From positions 4,154,001-4,218,000 of the forward strand of contig NZ_CP107880.1 of assembly GCF_036013745.1 (NCBI RefSeq): a stretch of 64,000 nucleotides of DNA, read 5' to 3'. A model generated the notes under the pieces. It searched no databases, was not told the origin of the DNA, and saw only the letters and a list, made by a program, of their open reading frames with translations. A program made the translations under genes and the position numbers. Positions 56,642 through 64,000 of this stretch are shown here, piece by piece. How positions within the stretch are numbered: position 1 is the first letter of the stretch; each line of letters starts with the position of its first letter. This DNA comes from Streptomyces sp. NBC_00483 (GTDB lineage: Bacteria > Actinomycetota > Actinomycetes > Streptomycetales > Streptomycetaceae).

Positions 56642-58141
56642 ATGGCGTCCAGCCTGACGAAGGAAGCCACCGCGCCCGGCGCCGGTGAGAAGACCTTCCT
56701 TGGCCACCCTCGCGGCCTGGCCTTTCTGTTTCTGACGGAGATGTGGGAGCGCTACAGCTTCTACGGGATGCGCGCGCTTCTCGTGCTGTACCTGTCGGCC
56801 GGTGTGATCGACGGTGGCCTCGGCCTCGACATCGCCACGGCGACGGCGATCTACTCCGTCTACAACGCCCTTGTGTACCTGCTCGCCCTGCCGGGCGGCT
56901 GGCTCGGCGACCGCGTCTGGGGTCCGCGCAAGACGACCGCGGTGGGCGCGGGCATCATCATGGTCGGCCACTTCACGCTGGCGCTGCCCTGGGCCGGTTC
57001 GTTCTACCTCGGCCTCGGTCTGATCGCCGCCGGTTCGGGTCTGCTCAAGGCCAACATCTCCACGATGGTCGGCCACCTGTACCCGGAGAAGAACGACCCG
57101 CGTCGTGACGGCGGCTTCTCGATCTTCTACATCGCGATCAACGTCGGCGCCTTCTTCGCGCCGCTGACGATCGGCACGGTCGGCCAGAAGGTCAACTGGC
57201 ACCTCGGCTTCGCGATGGCCGGTGTCGGCATGGCGCTCGGCCTGGTCTGCTTCCTGTTCGGCTTCCGCTACCTGTCGGACGAGTCCACCGTCGTCCCGTC
57301 GCCGATGAGCGACGACGAGAAGCGCGTGCTGTGGAAGAAGTCCGCGATCTGGGCCGCCATCGCCCTCGTGGTCTACGCCGCCGCCGGCGCCGGTGGCCTG
57401 CTGACCGTGAACTGGATGCTGTGGCCGCTCACCATCCTCGGCCTGGTCCTGCCCATCTGGTACCTGGTCAAGATGAAGCGCGACCGCGAGCTGTCCGACA
57501 CCGAGCAGTCCCGTGTCTCCGCGTACATCTGGTTCTTCGTCGTGGCCGCCGTGTTCTGGGGCATCTACGACCAGACCGGTTCCACGCTGACCCTGTTCGC
57601 GCAGAACGACACCACCAACACGCTGTTCGGCTTCGAATTCCCGTCCAGCTGGTTCCAGTCCCTGAACCCGCTGTACGTCATGGCGCTCGCGCCGGTCGCC
57701 GCCTGGCTGTGGATCTGGCTCAACAAGCGCGGCAAGGAGCCCAGCACCATCTCGAAGTTCGCCAACGGCGTCTTCCTGATCGGTATCTCCTTCTTCGTGA
57801 TGATGCTCGCCCAGACCGCGGCCTCCGGCGACGCCAAGGTCACGCCGCTGTGGCTGTGCTCGGTCTACCTGATCCAGACCATCGGTGAGCTGACGCTCTC
57901 CCCGGTCGGCCTCTCCCTCACCACGAAGCTGGCGCCGGAGAAGTACGGCTCGCAGATGATGGGTGTCTGGTTCCTCGCCGTCACCGCCGGCGACTCGGTC
58001 ATCGCCCTGCTCCAGCTGATCGGCGCGCCGACCGACACCGAGTGGTGGTTCGCCTCCCAGGGCGCCCTCGCCGTCCTCGCGGGCGTCGCGGTCTTCATGT
58101 TCCGCCGGAAGGTCAAGCCGCTGATGGCGGGCGTGCACTAG
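56642..58141 (+). CDS. POT/PTR-family peptide transporter
   Basis: A 499-residue proton-coupled di-/tripeptide transporter with about 12-14 helices. The hallmark ExxER motif is at 33-37 (EMWERYSFYG), followed by the GDRVWGPRKT loop and FSIFYIAINVGAFFAP. The ATG at 56642 has AAGGA 7 bp upstream. A hairpin attenuator in the leader and a strong terminator downstream frame it as a single-gene unit. Confidence 0.95.
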   Translation: MASSLTKEATAPGAGEKTFLGHPRGLAFLFLTEMWERYSFYGMRALLVLYLSAGVIDGGLGLDIATATAIYSVYNALVYLLALPGGWLGDRVWGPRKTTAVGAGIIMVGHFTLALPWAGSFYLGLGLIAAGSGLLKANISTMVGHLYPEKNDPRRDGGFSIFYIAINVGAFFAPLTIGTVGQKVNWHLGFAMAGVGMALGLVCFLFGFRYLSDESTVVPSPMSDDEKRVLWKKSAIWAAIALVVYAAAGAGGLLTVNWMLWPLTILGLVLPIWYLVKMKRDRELSDTEQSRVSAYIWFFVVAAVFWGIYDQTGSTLTLFAQNDTTNTLFGFEFPSSWFQSLNPLYVMALAPVAAWLWIWLNKRGKEPSTISKFANGVFLIGISFFVMMLAQTAASGDAKVTPLWLCSVYLIQTIGELTLSPVGLSLTTKLAPEKYGSQMMGVWFLAVTAGDSVIALLQLIGAPTDTEWWFASQGALAVLAGVAVFMFRRKVKPLMAGVH

Positions 58142-58159
58142 CGCTCCGCTCGGCTACGT

Positions 58160-58202
58160 GAAGGGGCCGGTCCGCACCGTTTCGGTGCAGGCCGGCCCCT
58201 TC
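58160..58202 (+). terminator. Terminator of POT gene
   Basis: GAAGGGGCCGG (58160-58170) pairs with CCGGCCCCTTC (58192-58202) with an inner GCACC/GGTGC stem; TGTGTGTG follows. It begins 19 bp past the stop. Confidence 0.8.
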
Positions 58203-58245
58203 TGTGTGTGCTCCGACGCACGGGGCGGTCCCCGGCGCCCAGCCT

Positions 58246-58319
58246 CGGGGCTCTGCCCCGGACCCCGCTGCTCAATCTCCCCCAGCTACCGCTGGGAGGT
58301 GCCCCCTGCAGGGGCTTGA
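58246..58319 (-). repeat. GC-rich intergenic repeat, copy 5, carrying a nested hairpin element
   Basis: Matches copy 1 except that GCCG is replaced by 31 bp (about 58278-58308). The inserted part holds the perfect hairpin CCCAGC-TACC-GCTGGG (58281-58296) followed by AGGTGCCCCC. Lies 20 bp past the stop of the leftward LAETG protein. Confidence 0.8.
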
Positions 58320-58339
58320 ATTGCCGGGGTCCGATGGGG

Positions 58340-59695
58340 CTATCGGCGGACCACCCGGCGTGCCCGTGGCAGGAACGTGAAGACCGCGCCGCCCAGGAGG
58401 ATCACCGTGCCGGCCGCCAGGCCGAGGGCGCGGAGGGCGCCGTCGTTGGAGGAGCCGGTTTCGGCGAGGCCGCCGCCGGTTGCCGCGGAGCCGCCGGCCG
58501 CCGCGTCACCCGCGCCGCCCGCCGAACCCGTGCCGCCGGCCGCGCCGCCCGCCTGCTTCGACGTGTCGAGCTCCAGGGAGACCGGAGCGCTCTTCGGCGT
58601 GCAGGTGGTGGTCGTGCCCAGCGCCTTCACCGTGAGGACGCCCGGCGAGAGCGTCGACTTGCCGTCGGCGCCCGGCTTGTACGTGCCGGTCAGGTCCGGG
58701 ATCTCGATCGGGTCGCCGGACTTGAAGGCCTTCTTGTTGGTCGGGCCCTCGACGGAGACCGTGCCCTTGTCGGAGCCGCCCAGCTTGACCGCCATCGACG
58801 GCTTCACCGAGTCGGCCGGGATGTCGGCCGGACTGTCCATCACGGACTTCTTGAACTTCACCGTGAGGCCGAAGTTCCCGCCGTCCTTCTTGGCGTTGAT
58901 CTGCACCGGAGACGTGGCGCTCTTGTCGCCGATGGGCGTCTTGCAGGCGTAGGGGACGCTGACCTCCTTGCCGGTGAAGTCGCTCTTGCCGCTGTCGCCG
59001 CCGCCTGTGGAGGAGCCGCCCGAGTCCCCGGACCCGCCCGCGTCGCCGCCACCGGAACTCGACGAGCCACCCGTCGAGGTGCCCGTCGAGGTGCCCGGAA
59101 GGCCGCCGATGGCGCCACCCGATCCGCTCGAACCGCCCGAACTTCCGGCGCCCTCAAGGACCTTGATGACCGCGCCGGGATCCACGGCCTCCTTCGGAGA
59201 GCACTTGGTGTCCGTCGACATCGGCTTGCTGACGTTGATGTTGTACTTGTCCGGGGTCAGCTTCAGCTCGCCCGGCTTCTCCAGCTTCAGCTTGCCCTTC
59301 ATCGTGGACAGCTTCATCGGGCTGTTCTTGGGGATCGCGGGGTTCTCGCGCGGCCCCTCCATGGCGATGTCACCGGTCTGCGCGCCGGCCGCCTTGAGCG
59401 TGCCGGTGGGCTGGACGGTGTTCTCGCTGAGGTCGAGGACGTCCGGGTTCTTCGACGCGCCCTGGATGAACTTCCAGGTCACATCGATGGTGTCGCCGAC
59501 CTTCGCCTCGGCGGGCGCCGTGATCTGCGTGATGGTGGTGCCCTGCACCGGGTCGAGCCCGGAGATCGAGGGCGGTATGCACTCCGTCTTGTACGAGCTC
59601 TCGGCGGCCTGCGCGGGAGCTGCCACGAACAGCAGACCCGCCCCGCCGAGCATCAGGGCGACACCGGCCGCGCTCACTCTCCGTTGGGTGCTCAC
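58340..59695 (-). CDS. Surface-anchored protein with LAETG sorting motif, two-domain
   Basis: A 451-residue exported protein. Signal peptide at 1-30. Domain 1 (~37-167) and domain 2 (~249-367) are each framed by two Cys (C39/C165; C251/C365). They are joined by a Gly/Ser-rich linker (~184-240). Domain 2 is clearly homologous to the single domain of the LPQTG protein of the same operon (CKTPIGDKSATSPVQI, DLTGTYKPGADGKSTL, ALGTTTTCTP). At 410-414 is LAETG, then a helix and a basic RRVVRR tail: the form used by class E sortases. Translation is coupled to the upstream gene (GTGA overlap, 59692-59695). Confidence 0.82.
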   Translation of the reverse strand: MSTQRRVSAAGVALMLGGAGLLFVAAPAQAAESSYKTECIPPSISGLDPVQGTTITQITAPAEAKVGDTIDVTWKFIQGASKNPDVLDLSENTVQPTGTLKAAGAQTGDIAMEGPRENPAIPKNSPMKLSTMKGKLKLEKPGELKLTPDKYNINVSKPMSTDTKCSPKEAVDPGAVIKVLEGAGSSGGSSGSGGAIGGLPGTSTGTSTGGSSSSGGGDAGGSGDSGGSSTGGGDSGKSDFTGKEVSVPYACKTPIGDKSATSPVQINAKKDGGNFGLTVKFKKSVMDSPADIPADSVKPSMAVKLGGSDKGTVSVEGPTNKKAFKSGDPIEIPDLTGTYKPGADGKSTLSPGVLTVKALGTTTTCTPKSAPVSLELDTSKQAGGAAGGTGSAGGAGDAAAGGSAATGGGLAETGSSNDGALRALGLAAGTVILLGGAVFTFLPRARRVVRR

Positions 59696-60834
59696 GTATT
59701 TCCTTTCGTCGTCGGACTGTTCTCGTGCGGTGCGGAGAGCTGACCGGCCTCGGGCCGCTCCGGACCGGTGGGACCGGTGTCCGGGGTGAACCAGGGCAGG
59801 GTCGTGGTCTGTGTGGTGCCGGCCGGACCGGTGGGCGCGTCGGCGGGCGTCGGCCGCTTCGGTTTCTGCTGCGGCAGCCGCACCTTCGGAAGCCGTACGG
59901 TGCGCCCGCCCGCCCCGTTGGACGCCCGCGGCCCCCTGGACCTCGACCGGCGATCGCGCGGCCGTACGCGGTCCACGACCGCCATGCCGATCCGGAAGAC
60001 GGCGGCCGGCACGACGATGCAGAGCAGGATCCAGAAGAGGGTGACGCCCCAGGGGCGTCCCACGCCCCAGGGCTGTTCGGCCAGCACCTTCCCGCCGTAT
60101 TTGAGCGAGACGAGATAGTCGCCGTGCGCGCCCGCCGACAGTTCGACGGGCAGCTCGACCTGTGCCTTCTGCCCCGGCTTGATCGTGCCGCGCCACTGTT
60201 GGTCCTCCCATTGCGGCGCGAACACGCCGTGGGAGGTGCCGACTTGGAAGATGGGATTCTTGACCGGGGTCGAGCCGACGTTGCCCACGGTGAACGTGAA
60301 GGACCGCGACGGCGGGGCACCGAACCAGGTCAGCAGGCCGCTGGACCCGTCGAGCCGGGTGTCGGCCACCATGGACAGCTGTCCGCTGCCGGACGTCTTC
60401 GGCAGCGCCTTCACCGGATGCCCGGCCACCTGGAACACGGCGTCCGCCTGCGCCTTCTGCCCGGTCACCGTGGCGACATGGACGACGCACGGGCACGGAT
60501 TCGGCGGCTCGGCGACCGGGAGCGACTTGCTGAACGCCCCCTTCGTGTCGGTGGTGACCGCGCGGCCCTCGGAGTTGGCGCAGGAGTTGGTGCCGCCGAT
60601 GACGCCGCGCGACGGGCTGGACTGCCCGCAGATCAGCATCATCAGCAGCGTGTCGGGCCGCCAGCCCGCACCCTTCACGGTGATCGAACCCCCGGTCCCC
60701 GCCTGGGACTTGGAGAGGGTCACGGACGGCTTGTCGGCGGCTGCGGAGGCGGCGGCCGCCCAGGGCGCGGTGCCCGCGAGCAGGGCCGCCACGAGGGCGA
60801 GGACGGTCAGCAGCCGCGAGCTGCGGCGGTTCAT
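59692..60834 (-). CDS. Exported membrane protein with Ig-like ectodomain and basic cytoplasmic tail
   Basis: A 380-residue protein. Signal peptide ~1-33 (MNRRSSRLLTVLALVAALLA), ectodomain ~35-255 with an Ig-like start (VTLSKSQAGTGGSITVKGAGW) and several Cys (TNSCANS, NPCPCVV), one helix at ~258-282, then a ~95-residue cytoplasmic tail dominated by Arg, Pro and Thr. I do not recognise the family. The neighbours suggest it is part of a surface complex and signals or attaches inside through the tail. It follows the DUF916-like gene with a 4-bp overlap (60831-60834). Confidence 0.75.
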   Translation of the reverse strand: MNRRSSRLLTVLALVAALLAGTAPWAAAASAAADKPSVTLSKSQAGTGGSITVKGAGWRPDTLLMMLICGQSSPSRGVIGGTNSCANSEGRAVTTDTKGAFSKSLPVAEPPNPCPCVVHVATVTGQKAQADAVFQVAGHPVKALPKTSGSGQLSMVADTRLDGSSGLLTWFGAPPSRSFTFTVGNVGSTPVKNPIFQVGTSHGVFAPQWEDQQWRGTIKPGQKAQVELPVELSAGAHGDYLVSLKYGGKVLAEQPWGVGRPWGVTLFWILLCIVVPAAVFRIGMAVVDRVRPRDRRSRSRGPRASNGAGGRTVRLPKVRLPQQKPKRPTPADAPTGPAGTTQTTTLPWFTPDTGPTGPERPEAGQLSAPHENSPTTKGNT

Positions 60835-61868
60835 GGCGCACTCCTTACGTTCCCTTGTCGGCGGAGCAGTCGGAGCAGGTGCGGCGGTACGGGCCAGGAG
60901 GGCCGTCGGCGGCGCAGGTACCAGTAGGCGGCGCACCCCGCCCCCGCCAGCACGGCGAGGATCCCGCCGACCGCCGCCCACGGCACGAACCGGGCGCTCG
61001 CCGTGGCCGAGTCCGCCGCGCCGCCTCCCGCGGTGACCGTCACCTTCACGTCGACGGCGTCGAGCGCCGGGGCGTTCTTCCACGGTTCGGTGAGGCTAAC
61101 CCTGCGGCCCGGCAGCAGCTGCACCGGCAGGGCCCGGCTCCTGTCGAGGGCGGCGCCGAGCACACCGTCGGCCTTCACCGCGAGGCGCGGCGAGAGCGTC
61201 GTGTTGCCGCGGTTCACCACGTCGTAGGCGATGGCGCCCTTGTGCACCCGTACGTTCTCGACCGTGAGCGCGGACAGCGTGGGGCCGCTGACCCGCAGAT
61301 GGACACTGACCCCGGCGTCGCGCCCGCCCGCCCGTGCCACGACGGCGCCCGGATGGTCGCCGGGGGTCGCGCCCGCGGGCACGGACACCGTGAAGGGGAC
61401 CTCGGCGCGGGTGCGCGCCGGGATCTTCACGGTCTTCTCGGCGAACCGGATCCAGGCCCCGGTGTCCGTGGCCTTCTTACGGACATCCAGCGCACCGTCG
61501 CCCGTATTGTCGGCGTCGGCCCCCCGCAGGGAGACCTTCAGCGGCTTGTCCCCCGGATTCGCGACCGCCACCTTGTCCTCCAGCACAGACCCCGGAGTCC
61601 CCTCGGCGTAGATGTACGCCCGCCCGTCATCATCGGCGGGCCGGGTCCCCCCGGCAGAGGAGGGCGCAACGGTCCAGCCGGGTCCGGCCGCGGCGACCGG
61701 GACCGAGAGGCCCCCCATGAGGAGAGCCGCGGCGACAACAATCAAGCCCCTGCGGCGACTGAGCAGATCTTTCAAGCCCCTGCGGCGATTGAGCAGCGGG
61801 GTCCGGGGCAGAGCCCCGCGGCCGTAACACCGCGGGGCCCTACCTCGCATCGACGAGCGCAACGTCAT
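60831..61868 (-). CDS. DUF916-like (WxL-interacting type) exported membrane protein
   Basis: A 345-residue protein (from 61868). Hydrophobic export segment at ~42-61. A DUF916-like peptidoglycan-binding domain follows at ~85-195 (YIYAEGTPGSVLEDKVAVAN, DTGAWIRFAEKTVKIPARTR, VPAGATPGDHPGAVVA), then an Ig-like part to ~280, a helix at ~295-317 and a short basic tail. In Firmicutes DUF916 proteins act with WxL surface proteins. The ATG at 61868 lies 19 bp past the preceding stop, but codons ~15-42 are encoded by the GC-rich repeat; a later unusual start cannot be excluded. Confidence 0.72.
   Translation of the reverse strand: MTLRSSMRGRAPRCYGRGALPRTPLLNRRRGLKDLLSRRRGLIVVAAALLMGGLSVPVAAAGPGWTVAPSSAGGTRPADDDGRAYIYAEGTPGSVLEDKVAVANPGDKPLKVSLRGADADNTGDGALDVRKKATDTGAWIRFAEKTVKIPARTRAEVPFTVSVPAGATPGDHPGAVVARAGGRDAGVSVHLRVSGPTLSALTVENVRVHKGAIAYDVVNRGNTTLSPRLAVKADGVLGAALDRSRALPVQLLPGRRVSLTEPWKNAPALDAVDVKVTVTAGGGAADSATASARFVPWAAVGGILAVLAGAGCAAYWYLRRRRPSWPVPPHLLRLLRRQGNVRSAP
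61742..61818 (+). repeat. GC-rich intergenic repeat, copy 6: inverted, partly doubled, inside a coding start
   Basis: A partial unit (61742-61766) and a full unit (61772-61818), both starting TCAAGCCCCTGCGGCGA. The orientation is opposite to the five other copies. It falls within the first ~42 codons of the DUF916-like gene as called. Confidence 0.85.
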
Positions 61869-61887
61869 CGCAGCTACTCACGCCCCC

Positions 61888-62592
61888 TTAACGGGACGCC
61901 GCCTGATGACGCCGCGTCAACCACAGCACCCCCGCCGCTCCGGCCAGGAACACCGTCCCGCCAAGCGTGCCGAGCGCGATCGCCGAATCCTCCGGCCCGG
62001 TCTGCGGCAGCTCCCCGCCGCCGGACGGCGCCGACGCCGACGAGCCCGAATCCGCGGCCCCGCCGCCACCCGCGGCCGCCTTCACGTCCATCTCAAGCGA
62101 CGGCTTCGGACTGTTGGACGGCGTACACGTGGTGTTCGTGCCGAGCGCCTTGATGGTGAGGACGCCGGCGGTGAAGTTCACCTTGCCGCTCTTCTTCGGC
62201 GTGTACGTACCCGTCAAGTCACTGATCTTGATCGGGGAGTTGGCGGGGATCGCCTTGTCGTTCGGCGGCCCGGTCGCCGTGAACTGGCCGCTGTCCGCGC
62301 CGCCCACCTTGATCACCGCGCTCGGGTGCATGGCGCCCTTGCCGAGCTCGACGGGGCTGGACGAGACGCCCTTCTGGAAGGACATCGTGACCTTGTAGCC
62401 GCTGCCGCTCTTGGCGCTCTTGATGTCGATCGGGGAGACGGCTCCCTTGTTCCCGATCGGCGTCTTGCACTGGTAGTTCACGCTCTGCACCGTGGCCGAG
62501 GCGGTGGGGGCGGCCATCAGCACCGCCGAGCCCGCCAGGGCCGCGCTGAGCGCGAACGCGGCGGTTCGCTTCTGGTACGTCCGGTACGTCAC
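61888..62592 (-). CDS. Surface-anchored single-domain protein with LPQTG motif
   Basis: A 234-residue exported protein. Signal peptide ~1-33 (ends TASA), one domain ~40-160 framed by Cys42 and Cys156, a Gly/Ser linker, LPQTG at 195-199, a helix at ~205-226 and a basic RRHQAASR tail. It is homologous to domain 2 of the LAETG protein. The GTG start follows GAAGGGA. It is the first gene of the four-gene leftward operon, and its product could be the monomeric partner of the two-domain protein. Confidence 0.82.
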   Translation of the reverse strand: MTYRTYQKRTAAFALSAALAGSAVLMAAPTASATVQSVNYQCKTPIGNKGAVSPIDIKSAKSGSGYKVTMSFQKGVSSSPVELGKGAMHPSAVIKVGGADSGQFTATGPPNDKAIPANSPIKISDLTGTYTPKKSGKVNFTAGVLTIKALGTNTTCTPSNSPKPSLEMDVKAAAGGGGAADSGSSASAPSGGGELPQTGPEDSAIALGTLGGTVFLAGAAGVLWLTRRHQAASR

Positions 62593-62682
62593 CTCGAAGT
62601 CCCTTCAAACCGAAGGTTACTGACGGATCATCAGATCTGGGTGGCTCAAGGTACGCCGGGGACCTTGCCGAGGGAAGACAAA

Positions 62683-62716
62683 GAGCACGCCGGATCGAAG
62701 TCGATCCGACGTGCTC
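62683..62716 (-). terminator. Terminator after the anti-sigma-type ATPase gene
   Basis: GAGCACG-C-CGGATCG (62683-62697), 4-nt loop, CGATCCG-A-CGTGCTC (62702-62716): 14 pairs with one mismatch. It isolates the ATPase gene from the surface operon promoter. Confidence 0.75.
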
Positions 62717-62737
62717 TCAAGAACGCACGAAATGGGG

Positions 62738-63229
62738 CTACGCGGGGGCGCCGACCTCCGCCCACACGACCTTGCCCGTGACGCCCGGGGTGCGGACAAC
62801 TCCCCAGTCCAGGCAGAGGCGTTGGACGATGAACATGCCGTGCCCGCCGGGCCGTCCCGCCCGGTGCGGGGTGCGCGGCGCCGGCTGGCCCGCCCCGCGG
62901 TCCGTGACCTCGATGCGCAGCACCTTGTTGGCCGGGGAGTCGCCGAAGTACAGGATGATCTCGTCGGGCCCCTCGGCGTGCAGGCACGCGTTCGTGACGA
63001 GTTCCGAGACGACGAGCAGCACGTCCTCCGCCGCGGCCCGACGGTCCGCGGTCGCCGCCGGCAGCCATCCCCAGGCGTGCAGCGCTTCGCGGGTGAAGTC
63101 GCGGGCGAGCGGCACGATTCCGCTCGCGCCGCTGAGGCTCAGCCTGCGGACCCGCGCACCCGCGACGACCGGTACTTCACCGGACTCGGGGCCGTGGTCG
63201 CCCGGCGAGTAAGGCCGGGTGGTGCTCAT
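62738..63229 (-). CDS. ATP-binding protein, anti-sigma factor kinase type (RsbW-like)
   Basis: A 163-residue GHKL ATPase domain (HATPase_c_2). Motifs: N box in VVSELVTNACLHA (~75-90), G1 box DRGAGQP and G2 box GGHGMFIVQRL. Such proteins bind sigma factors or phosphorylate STAS antagonists, and they are numerous in Streptomyces. The ATG at 63229 follows GAGGTG at 8 bp; GTG two codons earlier is also possible. Next to a STAS protein, it is likely part of a partner-switching module. Confidence 0.9.
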   Translation of the reverse strand: MSTTRPYSPGDHGPESGEVPVVAGARVRRLSLSGASGIVPLARDFTREALHAWGWLPAATADRRAAAEDVLLVVSELVTNACLHAEGPDEIILYFGDSPANKVLRIEVTDRGAGQPAPRTPHRAGRPGGHGMFIVQRLCLDWGVVRTPGVTGKVVWAEVGAPA

Positions 63230-63235
63230 CAGCAC

Positions 63236-63512
63236 TTCACCTCACCGATTCACCAATTCAGCTTCAGGATTCAGGGTTCAGGGTCCGAGTGCCCACTGCC
63301 CGGCCATGAAGTCCGGGTCGCGGATCGGGGTCGGAGGGTCATCGGGGTCGCAGGGTCGGAGTCGTGTTCGGGGGGTCTCCTGCCCGAGGGAACGCCGGAA
63401 ACACCCACTTGTTCAGAACAGCTCCTGTGACGCTGGTAACGCCTAGATCACACAGCGACAACTGGAGCGTAACTTCTGCAGTCGACCACAGTACGCAGTC
63501 GCCCGGTTCCGG
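63236..63512. other. Gap between ATPase and STAS genes
   Basis: 277 bp without a gene. It contains low-complexity stretches: repeated TTCAG (63255-63280) and repeated GGGTCG (63310-63360). The ATPase gene probably has its own promoter here. Confidence 0.5.
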
Positions 63513-63896
63513 TCAGTCGCCCGAGGGGTCCGGCTCGAGGGCCTCGTCGAGCGACGCGTGCACCGTGAAGACGGCCTCCGCGCCGGTGATCTCGAACACC
63601 CTGGCAACCACCGGAAGCATGCCCGCGAGGTGCACTCCACCACCGGCCGCCTCGGCCTTCAACCGGGCCCCGAGCAGCACGTTCAACCCCGTCGAATCGC
63701 AGAATTCGAGGCGCGAGCAGTCGATAACCAGCCTGGAATGTCCATTGCTGAGGCATTCATCCAGGGGTTCGCGCAGCAGATCGGCCGTATGGTGATCCAA
63801 CTCACCGGCCGGGGTCACGACGGCACTGGTGCCCTCTTGTCGCACCTCGACCAGAAGCCGGCCCCGATGCGCACTGCCGACTGTCCCGCGGTCCAT
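63513..63896 (-). CDS. STAS-domain anti-sigma factor antagonist
   Basis: A 127-residue protein of the SpoIIAA/RsbV type. The phosphorylatable Ser is Ser68 in FCDSTGLNVLLG. Its unphosphorylated form would bind the ATPase encoded downstream (277-bp gap) and free a sigma factor, which is not in this window. The ATG at 63896 has weak purine-rich sequence before it. The last ~104 bp of the window (63897-64000) hold its promoter region, AT-rich at the right edge. Confidence 0.9.
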   Translation of the reverse strand: MDRGTVGSAHRGRLLVEVRQEGTSAVVTPAGELDHHTADLLREPLDECLSNGHSRLVIDCSRLEFCDSTGLNVLLGARLKAEAAGGGVHLAGMLPVVARVFEITGAEAVFTVHASLDEALEPDPSGD

Positions 63897-64000
63897 GACG
63901 TCTCTCTCTCGCTGCCTTCGACGTGCCGATTGACGCCCTCGAACACTACGCCCTCAGGCTGTGCATCGGCACCCGAACAACCTCTAGAATTCGGACATTT

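Noticed and set aside
56474..58138. 554-residue minus-strand frame
   Set aside because: It is the mirror image of the POT transporter gene.

Overview
The window is a stretch of a Streptomyces-type actinomycete chromosome. The evidence is a very high G+C content, frequent GTG starts, an rRNA operon without a spacer tRNA, a whmD-type WhiB regulator, coenzyme F420 genes (fbiA, fbiB), SpoIIM and RDD proteins, and several LytR-CpsA-Psr (LCP) proteins. From memory, the order ahcY - manA - manB - whmD - fbiAB - manC - LCP cluster - purEK - two-component pair matches the conserved Streptomyces core region around S. coelicolor SCO3020-SCO3067. I could not check this by alignment.

Layout. Positions 1-3,428 hold the 5' half of a 23S gene, a 310-nt spacer and a complete 16S gene on the minus strand, driven by two excellent sigma-70-type promoters near 3.9 kb. 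4.0-6.7 kb has SpoIIM and RDD membrane proteins and an unknown protein. 7.0-11.0 kb has ahcY and a fructose-type PTS permease of unusual domain order. 11.1-18.7 kb is a minus-strand mannose-phosphate group (manB, a Trm112-like protein, a SIS protein, manA, a CDF transporter) plus lactate permease and DUF3499. 19.0-25.2 kb has a degenerate zincin-like protein, a translationally coupled DUF5719 / giant glycosyltransferase pair and whmD. 25.8-29.8 kb has cysteine dioxygenase, fbiA-fbiB and an AlkA-type glycosylase. 29.9-43.2 kb is a cell-envelope block: GDP-mannose-type nucleotidyltransferase, an amidase, a glycosyltransferase and five LCP proteins. 43.2-48.5 kb carries housekeeping genes (SDR, methyltransferase, acyl-CoA dehydrogenase, UDP-glucose dehydrogenase, CGNR regulator, VOC protein). 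48.5-56.2 kb has two dipeptidase paralogues, purEK, GtrA and a response regulator / kinase pair. 56.6-58.1 kb is a POT peptide transporter. 58.3-62.6 kb is a four-gene cell-surface operon, and 62.7-63.9 kb encodes an anti-sigma-type ATPase and a STAS antagonist.

How the genes fit together. manA, manB and the nucleotidyltransferase make the route fructose-6-P to mannose-6-P to mannose-1-P to GDP-mannose. The LCP proteins, GT2 enzymes, GtrA and UDP-glucose dehydrogenase are plausible users of such activated sugars at the envelope. The least described element is the surface operon at 58.3-62.6 kb. It encodes two proteins sharing a disulphide-framed domain, one ending in LAETG and one in LPQTG, a membrane protein with a DUF916-like (WxL-interacting) ectodomain, and a membrane protein with a basic cytoplasmic tail.

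Two window-wide patterns stand out. A GC-rich intergenic repeat occurs at least six times, nearly always at the 3' end of a minus-strand gene, but once apparently inside a coding start. Short tandem duplications sit exactly at the 3' ends of at least five genes.
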